A stretch of 64,000 nucleotides of DNA from JALZMG01 sp963844175 (GTDB lineage Bacteria; Actinomycetota; Acidimicrobiia; Acidimicrobiales; Ilumatobacteraceae). Location: positions 186,001 to 250,000 of the forward strand of contig CAWJNE010000021.1 in the NCBI GenBank assembly GCA_963844175.1. Reading direction: 5' to 3'. The notes under the pieces were generated by a model, which saw only the letters and a program-made list of their open reading frames with translations, had not been told where the DNA came from and ran no database searches. Below are positions 50,863 to 59,035 of the stretch, piece by piece. The first letter of the stretch is position 1, and each line of letters begins with the position of its first letter. A program made the translations under genes and the position numbers.

Positions 50863-52827
50863 ATGACGACGGTCGCCACCGCGGTGGCCGCCCCACCGGC
50901 CGCCGTCCTGTGGGACATGGACGGCACGCTCGTCGACACCGAGCCGTACTGGATGGCCGCCGAGCGCGAGCTGGTCGACGAGTTCGGCGACAGCTGGACC
51001 GACGAGGACGCCCGGTCGATCATCGGGTTCGACCTGCTCGAGGCGGCGGAGGTGCTGCGGGCGCGGGCCGGGGTGCGCCTCGAGGCGACCGAGATCGTGG
51101 AACGCCTGCACGCCAGCGTCATCGCCCGGGTCGGAGAGCGCATCCCGTGGCGGCCGGGCGCCCGGCGGCTCCTGTCGGAGCTGGACGCCCTCGACGTCCC
51201 CTGCGCGCTGGTCACGATGTCGTGGCGGCCGCTCGTCGACGCCGTCGTCGAGGCGCTCGCCCCGCTGCGGTTCCAGGCCGTCATCACCGGTGACGAGGTG
51301 GACAACGGGAAGCCCCATCCCGAGCCGTACCTGTTGGCGGCGAAGGCGCTCGGCGTCGACATCGACCAGTGCGTGGCGATCGAGGACTCGCCGACCGGCG
51401 TCGCCTCGGCCGGTGCGGCGGGGTGTGTGGTGATCGCCGTGCCCAACATCATCGACATCGAGCCGGCGCCAGGTCGTCACGTGGTCCCATCGTTGCGCCA
51501 GCTCACGCCGGCTCGTCTCGGCGCGCTGGTCGCCGCCACGCCCCCGCCGGCCGCGTTGCGGGCGGACCCGGACGGCGACAACACGCCACCGTCCCCGCTC
51601 GATCGTGATCGGCGGCGGCGGCGCACCGGGTTGATCGCCGCGGGCGTCGCTGCCGTGGCAGCGCTCGCCGTCGTCGCCTTCGTCGTGCTTGGTGGGGATG
51701 ACGGCGGGTCCGGCGACCAAGGGACCGGCGACGGCGCGCCGGCGGCGGGCGGCTTCGCCGTCCAGACGTGGGCGCCCTACTGGACCCTGGACGAGGCACT
51801 CCCCGCGCTGGAGGAGAACGCCGCAGTGCTCGACGAGGTCTCGCCCCTGTGGTTCAACGTGACGGGTGTCGAGGCGATCGAGGTGGATCCCGAGGCGCCG
51901 ACCGACCTGACCGGGCAGTTCGTCGATGCCGCCCGGGCTGAAGGCGTGCCGGTCGTGCCGTCGATCTTCGACCGCACGGACGAGGGCGTGATGGCCGGGA
52001 TCCTGGCCGACCCCCAGCAGCGGGCCCGCCACGTCGACGCCATCGTCGCCTTCGCCACCGACGGTGACTACGACGGCATCGACCTCGACTACGAGCAGTT
52101 CGCGTTCGCCGACGACCGCGACACGTGGGCCGCCACGCGCCCGAACTGGGTCGCCTTCGTCGGCGAGCTGGCCGAGCGCCTGCACGCCGACGGGCGGACG
52201 CTGACCGTCAGCATCCCGCCCGTCTACGACGCCGGACGCTCCGACGACAGCGGCTACTGGGTCTACGACTACTCGGCGATCACCCCGCTCGTCGACAACA
52301 TCCGCGTCATGGCCTACGACTTCTCGAACGCCAACACCGATCCCGGTGCCGTCGCCCCGCTCGACTGGGTCGACCGGGTGATCGAGGGCACGACGGAGGC
52401 CTCGGGCGATCCGTCCAAGCTGCTGCTCGGCATCCCGCTGTACGGGTACAACTGGGTCCGAGCGACGAGCGGCACGTGCCCGTCGTCGGCGGAGGACACG
52501 ACGACGGTGTCGCTCCTCACCGTGGCCGAGCTCGCCGCTCGCCGCGGGGGCGTGCCTGAGCTCGACGAGACGACGGGCGAGCTGTCCTTCGAGTACGAGC
52601 TGACGGTCGACGACGGTGTGACGTCGTGCGTGCAGCTGCGCCAGGTGAACTACGTCGACGCCGCCGGCGCCCAGGTCCGGATGCAACGGGCACGCGACGC
52701 CGGCCTCGGCGGCGTGGCCCTGTTCTCGCTCGGCTACACCGACACCGCCGTCTGGAACGCAGTGGCGACGGTCACCGCCGGGCAGGGTGCCGATGCCGCG
52801 GCGTCCACCACGACCGCCGAACCGTGA
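50863..52827 (+). CDS. HAD phosphatase - transmembrane - GH18 glycosidase-like fusion
   Basis: 654 residues in one open frame. Residues 14-225: HAD-IA phosphatase with VLWDMDGTLVDTEPYW (D18, D20), TGDEVDNGKPHPEPYL and IEDSPTGVASAGAAG. Residues 226-255: Pro/Asp then five-Arg linker. Residues 256-277: membrane helix. Residues 297-650: GH18/YaaH-like barrel beginning VQTWAPYWTLDEALP with the catalytic DxxDxDxE as D404-GI-D407-L-D409-Y-E411. Arg-rich cytosolic side and outside glycosidase fit a type II membrane protein: HAD inside, chitinase- or peptidoglycan-hydrolase-like domain outside. A lost stop codon joining two genes is the main alternative. Confidence 0.85.
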   Translation: MTTVATAVAAPPAAVLWDMDGTLVDTEPYWMAAERELVDEFGDSWTDEDARSIIGFDLLEAAEVLRARAGVRLEATEIVERLHASVIARVGERIPWRPGARRLLSELDALDVPCALVTMSWRPLVDAVVEALAPLRFQAVITGDEVDNGKPHPEPYLLAAKALGVDIDQCVAIEDSPTGVASAGAAGCVVIAVPNIIDIEPAPGRHVVPSLRQLTPARLGALVAATPPPAALRADPDGDNTPPSPLDRDRRRRRTGLIAAGVAAVAALAVVAFVVLGGDDGGSGDQGTGDGAPAAGGFAVQTWAPYWTLDEALPALEENAAVLDEVSPLWFNVTGVEAIEVDPEAPTDLTGQFVDAARAEGVPVVPSIFDRTDEGVMAGILADPQQRARHVDAIVAFATDGDYDGIDLDYEQFAFADDRDTWAATRPNWVAFVGELAERLHADGRTLTVSIPPVYDAGRSDDSGYWVYDYSAITPLVDNIRVMAYDFSNANTDPGAVAPLDWVDRVIEGTTEASGDPSKLLLGIPLYGYNWVRATSGTCPSSAEDTTTVSLLTVAELAARRGGVPELDETTGELSFEYELTVDDGVTSCVQLRQVNYVDAAGAQVRMQRARDAGLGGVALFSLGYTDTAVWNAVATVTAGQGADAAASTTTAEP

Positions 52828-52839
52828 TGTAGTGACGTC

Positions 52840-53715
52840 GTGAAGGTGCACCTCATCGACGGGACGTACGAGCTGTTCCGGCAGAACTTCGGGCGGGCAG
52901 CGCGCGAGCCGGACGCCGGGCCCTACGCCGCGACGGCCGGTGTGCTGGCCTCGACGCTGCAGCTCCTGGCCGAAGGCGCGACCCACGTCGGTGTGGCGAG
53001 CGACCACATCATCGAGAGCTTCCGCAACGACCTGTGGCCGGGGTACAAGACCTCCGCCGGGATGCCGCCCGAGCTGCTGGCCCAGTTGCCGATGGTCGAG
53101 GAGGCGCTGGAGGCGCTCGGGGTCACCGTGTGGGCGATGGTCAGCCACGAGGCCGACGATGCGCTCGGCGCGGCGGCCGAGCTGGCCGACGGCGACGAGC
53201 GCGTCGAGCAGGTCGTGATCGTGACGCCCGACAAGGACCTCGGGCAGTGCGTCAAGGGGGATCGGGTCGTGCAGTACGACCGCCGGAAGCGGGAGCTGTT
53301 CGACGAGGACGCCGTCACGGCGAAGTTCGGCGTTGGACCGGCGTCGATCCCCGATTGGCTGGGCCTGGTCGGGGATTCGGCGGACGGGTTCCCGGGGATC
53401 ACCGGATGGGGGGCGAAGAGCGCGTCGGCCGTGCTCGCCCGCTACGGGCACCTCGAAGAGATCCCGGACCACGCCGGGCAGTGGGACGTGCCCGGGCTGC
53501 GCGGCGCGGCGAAGCTGTCCAGCGCCCTGCGCCAGGACTTCGCGCTGGCCCTGCTGTTCCGGCGCATTGCGACCCTCGACACCGACGTCGACGTCGGCGC
53601 CGTGGACGACTGGCAGTGGCGCGGCCCGACCCCCGAGTTCGACGACTGGGCCGTCGCCGTCGGCATGCCCGCCCTGGCCGAACGGGCCGCCAAGCTCGCC
53701 GCCACCCGGTCCTGA
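52840..53715 (+). CDS. 5'-3' exonuclease / flap endonuclease-like nuclease
   Basis: 291 residues, GTG start at 52840. Stand-alone homologue of the PolA N-terminal nuclease: HLIDGTYELFRQNFG (first metal Asp), MVSHEADDALGAAAELADG, VVIVTPDKDLGQCVKGDRVV, and the helix-hairpin-helix GLVGDSADGFPGITGWGAKS. Removes 5' flaps or RNA primers; its relation to a full PolA in this genome is unknown. Followed by the repeat-rich gap before tRNA-Ser. Confidence 0.9.
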   Translation: MKVHLIDGTYELFRQNFGRAAREPDAGPYAATAGVLASTLQLLAEGATHVGVASDHIIESFRNDLWPGYKTSAGMPPELLAQLPMVEEALEALGVTVWAMVSHEADDALGAAAELADGDERVEQVVIVTPDKDLGQCVKGDRVVQYDRRKRELFDEDAVTAKFGVGPASIPDWLGLVGDSADGFPGITGWGAKSASAVLARYGHLEEIPDHAGQWDVPGLRGAAKLSSALRQDFALALLFRRIATLDTDVDVGAVDDWQWRGPTPEFDDWAVAVGMPALAERAAKLAATRS

Positions 53716-53734
53716 CCCGTCCCGCCCCCGTCCA

Positions 53735-53808
53735 TCTGGGCGCGGACGTTCCCATCGCCGCTTCTGGGCGCGCACGTTTCCGGATACGAGAACGTGCGCG
53801 CCCGGAAA
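53735..53808. repeat. Dispersed palindromic repeat (TCTGGGCGCG...TTCCC family), copy 3
   Basis: A half copy TCTGGGCGCGGACGTTCCC at 53735-53753, then a full palindrome 53763-53808 (TCTGGGCGCGCACGTTTCCG mirrored by GAGAACGTGCGCGCCCGGAA). Located 20 bases after the exonuclease stop. Confidence 0.7.
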
Positions 53809-53818
53809 CGAGACGGGC

Positions 53819-53950
53819 CGTGGGCGGTGAGGCGACGGCCAGGCGATCTGCGGCACACGGGGGGTACCGCTGAAGGCTGCTACCTCCCGGTCCTGACCTG
53901 GTTCACGGCCACCCGTTGCACAGGACCCGGCCGTCACCTCACCGCCCACG
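53819..53950. repeat. 132-bp segment bounded by 22-bp inverted repeats upstream of tRNA-Ser
   Basis: Left arm 53819-53840 begins CGTGGGCGGTGAGG, right arm 53929-53950 is its complement with one mismatch (21 of 22). The 88-base interior has no ORF. No clear target-site duplication. Could be a MITE-like element or a long-range RNA structure upstream of the tRNA. Confidence 0.6.
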
Positions 53951-53995
53951 AACGGTCCGTGACCGGCACCGCCAGGGTACCCTGCGTCCGACCCG

Positions 53996-54080
53996 GGAGG
54001 GGTGCGAGAGCGGCCGAATCGGCACGCTTGGAAAGCGTGTGTGGGGCAACCCACCGTGGGTTCGAATCCCACTCCCTCCG
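53996..54080 (+). tRNA. tRNA-Ser (GGA anticodon)
   Basis: 85-nt class II tRNA. Acceptor GGAGGGG pairs with TCCCTCC, discriminator G; anticodon stem CACGC/GCGTG with loop TTGGAAA, anticodon GGA; long variable arm (TGTGGGGCAACCCACC region); T-loop GTGGGTTCGAATCCCAC. CCA is not encoded. Reads UCC/UCU. Ten bases before tadA. Confidence 0.96.
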
Positions 54081-54089
54081 CTGGACGAC

Positions 54090-54539
54090 GTGATCGCCGC
54101 CATGCGGCTGGCCCTCGACGAGGCCCGCCGGGCGCCGGCGCACGACGACGTGCCGGTGGGTGCGGTCGTGCTGCTCGGCGACCGCGTCGTCGCCAGCCGG
54201 CACAACGAGCGGGAGCAGCGCGCCGATCCGACCGCCCACGCCGAGCTGCTCGCCCTGCGCGACGCGGCGGCCGTCCTCGGGCGCTGGCGGCTCGACGACT
54301 GCACGCTCGTCGTGACGCTCGAGCCGTGCGTGATGTGCGCCGGGGCGGTCGTCAACGGGCGCGTCGGGCGCTTGGTCTACGGGGCGACCGACCCGAAGGC
54401 CGGCGCCGTCGGCAGCCTGTACGACGTGCCCGCCGACGCCCGCCTGAACCACCGTCCGCCGGTCACCGCCGGGGTACTGGCCGACGAGTGCGGCGATCTG
54501 CTGCGGGAGTTCTTCGCCGCCCGCCGGCGTCCCCGCTGA
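54090..54539 (+). CDS. tadA: tRNA-specific adenosine deaminase
   Basis: 149 residues from GTG 54090; ATG 54102 (MRLALDEARRAPAHDDVPVG) would also fit TadA. Zinc/catalytic motifs: PTAHAELLALRDA (HAE) and TLEPCVMCAGAVV (PCxxC), ending with family block RVGRLVYGATDPKAGAVGSL. Deaminates A34 to inosine in tRNA-Arg(ACG). It is flanked on both sides by tRNA-Ser genes on the same strand. Confidence 0.93.
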   Translation: MIAAMRLALDEARRAPAHDDVPVGAVVLLGDRVVASRHNEREQRADPTAHAELLALRDAAAVLGRWRLDDCTLVVTLEPCVMCAGAVVNGRVGRLVYGATDPKAGAVGSLYDVPADARLNHRPPVTAGVLADECGDLLREFFAARRRPR

Positions 54540-54564
54540 GCACGGCCCGGTAGCCTCGCCCGCC

Positions 54565-54652
54565 GGAAGGGTGCCAGAGCGGACGAATGGGACGGCCTCG
54601 AAAGCCGTTGAGGTCCTTCGGGCCTCCGTGGGTTCGAATCCCACCCCTTCCG
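54565..54652 (+). tRNA. tRNA-Ser (CGA anticodon)
   Basis: 88-nt class II tRNA. Acceptor GGAAGGG pairs with CCCTTCC, discriminator G; anticodon stem ACGGC/GCCGT with loop CTCGAAA, anticodon CGA; variable arm GAGGTCCTTCGGGCCTC; T-arm GTGGGTTCGAATCCCAC. CCA not encoded. Reads UCG. Confidence 0.96.
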
Positions 54653-54710
54653 CTCACACCAGGGGCCTGTGCCACCGCCGGTAGCGACTCCCGGAACGGT
54701 GTTCGCGACG

Positions 54711-55523
54711 ATGCACGGCGTGGAGTACTCGCAGATCACCTACGACGTGCGCGGCGACGTGGCCGTCATCACGCTGAACCGTCCCGAGCGCCTCAACGCC
54801 TGGACGCCGACGATGGCCGAGGAGCAGGTCGACGCGATCACCCGGGCCAACGACGACCCGCAGGTCGGCGCCATCGTCACGACGGGAGCCGGCCGGGGGT
54901 TCTGCGCCGGCGCCGACATGCAGGACACGTTCCAGGCCCGCATCGACGGCAGCGACCCCGGCAACGACACGGCCGGCGGGCGCGGCGGCATGCCCCGCGG
55001 GGTCGACTGGGTGCAGTTCGTCCGGGCGGCCAAGCCGATGGTGGCGGCGATCAACGGACCGGCGGTCGGCATCGGCGTCACGATGTGCCTGCCGATGGAT
55101 CAGATCGTCACGACCCCGGGCGCCAAGTTCGGGATGGGCTTCATCAAGATGGGCCTCGTGCCCGAGCTGGCCAGCTCCCGGCTGCTGGCCGAGCGGATCG
55201 GCTTCGGCCGCGCCAGCGACCTGTGCCTGTCCGGGCGGATCATCCTCGGCGACGAGGCCCACGCCATCGGGCTGGCCGACCGGGTGTCCGGTCCCGACGA
55301 CGTCGTCGACGTGGCGGTGGAGATCGCCTCGTCCTACGCCGCCAACCCGGCGCCGCAGCTGCGGATGATCAAGCACCTCCTGACGGCGAACGCCGTGGAG
55401 TCCGACCTCGCCGCCGTCCAGCGGGCCGAGCACGAGTACCTGTTGACGTGCTGGGAATCGTCGCAGCACGCCGAGGCCGTCAAGGCCTTCACCGAGAAGC
55501 GTCAGCCCGTCTTCACCCGCTGA
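54711..55523 (+). CDS. Enoyl-CoA hydratase/isomerase family protein
   Basis: 270 residues from ATG 54711 (GTG 54669 also in frame but close to the tRNA). Crotonase fold: VAVITLNRPERLNAWTPTMA, GRGFCAGADMQ (oxyanion hole), AINGPAVGIGVTMCLPMDQI, and GLVPELASSRLLAERIGFGR with the catalytic Glu equivalent in VPELASS. Hydrates enoyl-CoA or isomerises double bonds in fatty acid or side-chain degradation. Confidence 0.88.
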   Translation: MHGVEYSQITYDVRGDVAVITLNRPERLNAWTPTMAEEQVDAITRANDDPQVGAIVTTGAGRGFCAGADMQDTFQARIDGSDPGNDTAGGRGGMPRGVDWVQFVRAAKPMVAAINGPAVGIGVTMCLPMDQIVTTPGAKFGMGFIKMGLVPELASSRLLAERIGFGRASDLCLSGRIILGDEAHAIGLADRVSGPDDVVDVAVEIASSYAANPAPQLRMIKHLLTANAVESDLAAVQRAEHEYLLTCWESSQHAEAVKAFTEKRQPVFTR

Positions 55524-55535
55524 GGGGTCGACGGC

Positions 55536-57081
55536 TCAGCACTGGCTCTCTTCGTCGGGCACCTCGAGGTCGATGAGGTAGGCGTGGACGATGTCGTCGA
55601 CGCACTCGTTCACGTTGTACCCCGTGTGCTGGTCGGCGGTGACGACGACGAGCCGGCCGTCCTCCAGCGTGTCGGCCATGACCCGCGTGCTCTCCAGCGG
55701 TGTCGCCGGGTCCCCGGTCGTGCCGATGACGAGGATCGGGCCGGCCCCGGCGCCCGTGATCTCGACCCGGGGGTCCGTCGACTCCGGATAGAAGGTGCAG
55801 AAGTAGTCGCCCGTGGTGTCGGGGGCGATGCGCGGGGCGGCCTCGTTGAACAGGGGGGCCTCGGCGTCCGACTCCTCGACCGTCGGCCGCTCGACCTGGT
55901 CCATGCAGACGATCGACTGGAACGCCTCCAGCTCGTTGCCCCACGTGCCGTCCGTCTTGCGCTGGTAGTAGGCGTCGAAGAGCTCGAGCAGCGGCGCGCC
56001 GTCTCCCTGCTGGGCGGCGACCAGCGCGTCGGACAGCTGCGGCCAGAACGACGTCGGCGTACATCGCCTGGATGACCGCCTGCAGCGCCACCCCACGATC
56101 GACGTCGGGCCGATCGGGTTCGCTCGGCACCGGCGTCTCGTCCAGTGACTCCATCAGGTCGTCGAACGCCCCCTCGGCGTCCCCGCCGTTGTGGAAGGCG
56201 CAGCTCGTGTCCTCGCTGCACTGTGCCAGGTACGTCGTCAACGTGGCCTCGAACCCCCGGGTCTGCTGCAGGTTCGACTCCAGCGGGTCGGCGTTGGGGT
56301 CGGCCGCACCGTCCAGCACCGCCGCCCGCACCGTCTCGGGGAACAGCGTGGCCCACGTCGCGCCGAGCTCGCTGCCGTAGCTGAAGCCGAAGTAGCTGAT
56401 CTGCTCCTCGCCGAGGGCCTGGCGGATGGCGTCCATGTCCCGCGCCGAGTTGTTGGTGCCGATGAAGGGGAGGATCTCGGCGTTCTTCGTGGCGCACTCG
56501 GCGGCGAACTCCTCGGCCCGATCGACGATCTCCTGCTTCTCGTCGTCGTCGTCGGGCGTGATGTCGACGCCGGCGGTGTACCGGTCGTAGTCGTCGACGC
56601 AGTCGATCGCCGGCTCGCTGGATCCAGTGCCACGTGGGTCCCACCCGACGATGTCGAAGCGCTCCAGCAGCTCCTGCTCATAGATCTGGTCGGCGAAGAG
56701 GGCGAAGTCACTGCCCCCGAACCCCGGCCCGCCTGGGTTGACGAGCAGCGACCCGATCTTGTTGGCCTGGTCGTCGGCCAGCCGGCGGGCGAGGTACAGC
56801 TCGATCTGCGCACCGTCGGGGTCGTCGTAGTCGACCGGCACCTCCAGCAAGGCGGTCTCGACGCCCTCGTCGACCGTTGCCCACTGCAACGAGCCGTCAC
56901 CGGGATCCGTCGCGCCGCTGGTGTCGTCGGGATCGGTGTCGGGCGGGAGTGATTCGTCGGTCGACGCCGACCCGGCAGCATCGGCGCGCTCGGTGACGAC
57001 ACCGCTGTCGCCGCATGCCGAAGCGGCCACGATGGCGAGCGCGCCGAGCGCCACGAGGGGGGATCGCGACATGCCCGGCAT
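55536..57081 (-). pseudogene. Secreted tripeptidyl-aminopeptidase-like alpha/beta hydrolase, frameshifted
   Basis: Lipoprotein signal from ATG 57081 or 57072 (MSRSPLVALGALAIVAASAC, lipobox ASAC), then an acidic linker and the hydrolase: SLLVNPGGPGFGGSDFALFA, VGWDPRGTGSSEP, nucleophile elbow YFGFSYGSELGATWA. Near 56050 (codons GCC GAC GTC G|TTC TGG) the frame breaks: the downstream part (WPQLSDALVAAQQGDGAPLL through ILVIGTTGDPATPLESTRVM and VTADQHTGYNVNECVDDIVH, with catalytic Asp and His) is one frame over, ending at 55536. One extra or two missing bases would explain it. All catalytic parts survive, so a recent mutation or sequencing error is likely. Confidence 0.8.
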
Positions 57082-57160
57082 GGTACGAGCACACGTCCGC
57101 GCGTCGTCGTCGCCACCGGACCGCCGGTGCGTCGCGGGCGCGCCCGTAGCCTCACCGTCG

Positions 57161-59035
57161 ATGCGGATGGGACCTCACTCGATGGCGCCGAGGGACGCCA
57201 GCACGGTGGAGGGCGCTCGCGTGACCCGGGCGACCCTGCGCCGCATCTGGACGTTCGCCCGGCCGTATCGAGGGACCATCGCGCTGTTCCTGCTGGCGAT
57301 CCTGGCCGCCGCGCTGCTGGCGCTCGTGCCACCGCTCGTCGTGCGCTCGATCCTCGACACGGCCATCCCCGACGGCGATCGGGCGATGATCACCTGGCTC
57401 GCCGCCGCCGCCGTCGCTGCCGCGATCGGCGACGCTGCGCTGCAGATCACGCAGCGCTGGTGCAGTTCGCGCGTCGGCGAGGGGCTGATCTACGACCTCC
57501 GCCGGGCGCTGTTCGCCAAGGTCCAGCGGATGCCGATCGCCTTCTTCACGCGGACGCCGACCGGCGCCTTGATCTCCCGCCTCAACAACGACGTGGTCGG
57601 CGCTCAGACGGCGGTCACCAGCACGCTCGGCAGCGTCGTCAGCAACATCGTCGTCCTGATCACGACGGTGACGGCGATGCTCGCCCTCGAGTGGCGCCTG
57701 ACCCTGCTGGCACTCGTCGTGCTGCCGATGTTCGTCATCCCCGCCCGCCGCGTCGGACGGCGCCTGCAGGACATCTCCCGGCGCCAGATGCAGCACAACG
57801 CCACGATGAGCACGCAGATGACGGAGCGGTTCAACGTCGCCGGTGCGATGCTGGTCAAGCTGTTCGGCGACCACCGGCGCGAGGACGAGGCCTTCGAGCG
57901 CCATGCCGCCGGGGTGCGCGACACCGGCATCAGCTCGGCGATGTACGGGCGGGTGTTCTTCGTCGCCCTCGGACTCGTGGCCGCCGTCGGCGCGGCGACG
58001 ATCTACGGCGTCGGCGCCCACCTCGTCGTCTCCGGCGAGCTGACGGCAGGCACCCTCGTCGCCCTCGCCGCCCTGGCGACCCGCGTGTACGGACCGTTGA
58101 CCGGCCTGACCAACGCCCGCGTCGACCTCATGACCTCGATGGTCAGCTTCGAGCGGGTCTTCGAGGTGCTCGATGCGCACGAGGCGATCGCCGAACGGCC
58201 GGGAGCGGTCGACCTGATCGAGCCGCGCGGGCGGGTGACGTTCGAGGACGTGCGCTTCCGGTATCCGCCCGCCGCCGAGACGTCGATCTCGTCCCTCGAG
58301 CAGCACCTGCCCACCACCGACCCGGACGTCGACGTGCTGCAGGGCGTGACGCTCGACGTGGCGCCCGGGGAGACCGTCGCACTGGTCGGAACGTCCGGCG
58401 CCGGCAAGTCGACACTGGTGTCGCTCGTCCCGCGGTTGTACGACGTGACCGCGGGCGCCGTGCGCGTCGACGGTCTCGACGTGCGCGACCTCACCCTGGG
58501 CTCGCTGCGTGGCGCCATCGGTGTCGTCGCCCAGGACCCCCACCTGTTCCACGAGACGATCGGCGACAACCTGCGCTACGCCAGGCCGGAGGCCACCGTC
58601 GACGAGCTGGTGGCGGCCTGCCACGCGGCGCGCATCCTCGACACCATCACGGCGCTCCCCGACGGCTTCGACACCGTGGTCGGCGACCGCGGGTATCGGC
58701 TGTCGGGCGGCGAGAAGCAGCGCATCGCCATCGCCCGGCTGCTGCTCAAGGACCCGGCGGTCATGATCCTCGACGAGGCAACCAGCCACCTCGACAACGA
58801 CAGCGAGCTGCACGTGCAGGCGGCACTGGAGGCGGCGCTGGCCGGGCGCACTGCGCTCGTCATCGCCCACCGGTTGTCGACGATCCGCGGCGCCGACCGG
58901 ATCGCCGTGCTCGAGGCGGGGCGGATCGTGGAGCTCGGCACGCACGACGAGCTGGTCGCCCGGGACGGCGCCTACGCCGCCCAGCTGCGGGCGGGCGCCG
59001 TGACGGCGACGGTGGCCGCCGGGTTCGTGCCATGA
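57161..59035 (+). CDS. ABC transporter, fused permease and ATPase (exporter type)
   Basis: 624 residues from ATG 57161 (other in-frame ATGs at 57167 and 57182). Six-helix exporter domain (LFLLAILAAALLALVPPLVV; VVSNIVVLITTVTAMLALEW), then NBD with Walker A VALVGTSGAGKSTLVSLVPR, Q-loop VVAQDPHLFHET, signature RLSGGEKQRIAIARLLLKDP, Walker B VMILDEATSHLD and H-loop VIAHRLSTIRGAD. Probably a homodimeric lipid or multidrug exporter. Overlaps the CoA-transferase start (ATGA). Confidence 0.9.
   Translation: MRMGPHSMAPRDASTVEGARVTRATLRRIWTFARPYRGTIALFLLAILAAALLALVPPLVVRSILDTAIPDGDRAMITWLAAAAVAAAIGDAALQITQRWCSSRVGEGLIYDLRRALFAKVQRMPIAFFTRTPTGALISRLNNDVVGAQTAVTSTLGSVVSNIVVLITTVTAMLALEWRLTLLALVVLPMFVIPARRVGRRLQDISRRQMQHNATMSTQMTERFNVAGAMLVKLFGDHRREDEAFERHAAGVRDTGISSAMYGRVFFVALGLVAAVGAATIYGVGAHLVVSGELTAGTLVALAALATRVYGPLTGLTNARVDLMTSMVSFERVFEVLDAHEAIAERPGAVDLIEPRGRVTFEDVRFRYPPAAETSISSLEQHLPTTDPDVDVLQGVTLDVAPGETVALVGTSGAGKSTLVSLVPRLYDVTAGAVRVDGLDVRDLTLGSLRGAIGVVAQDPHLFHETIGDNLRYARPEATVDELVAACHAARILDTITALPDGFDTVVGDRGYRLSGGEKQRIAIARLLLKDPAVMILDEATSHLDNDSELHVQAALEAALAGRTALVIAHRLSTIRGADRIAVLEAGRIVELGTHDELVARDGAYAAQLRAGAVTATVAAGFVP

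Noticed and set aside
50803..54072. Minus-strand ORF of 1089 codons spanning several genes
   Set aside because: It is antisense to epimerase, HAD-GH18 and exonuclease genes, each with clear catalytic motifs, and crosses repeats and a tRNA.
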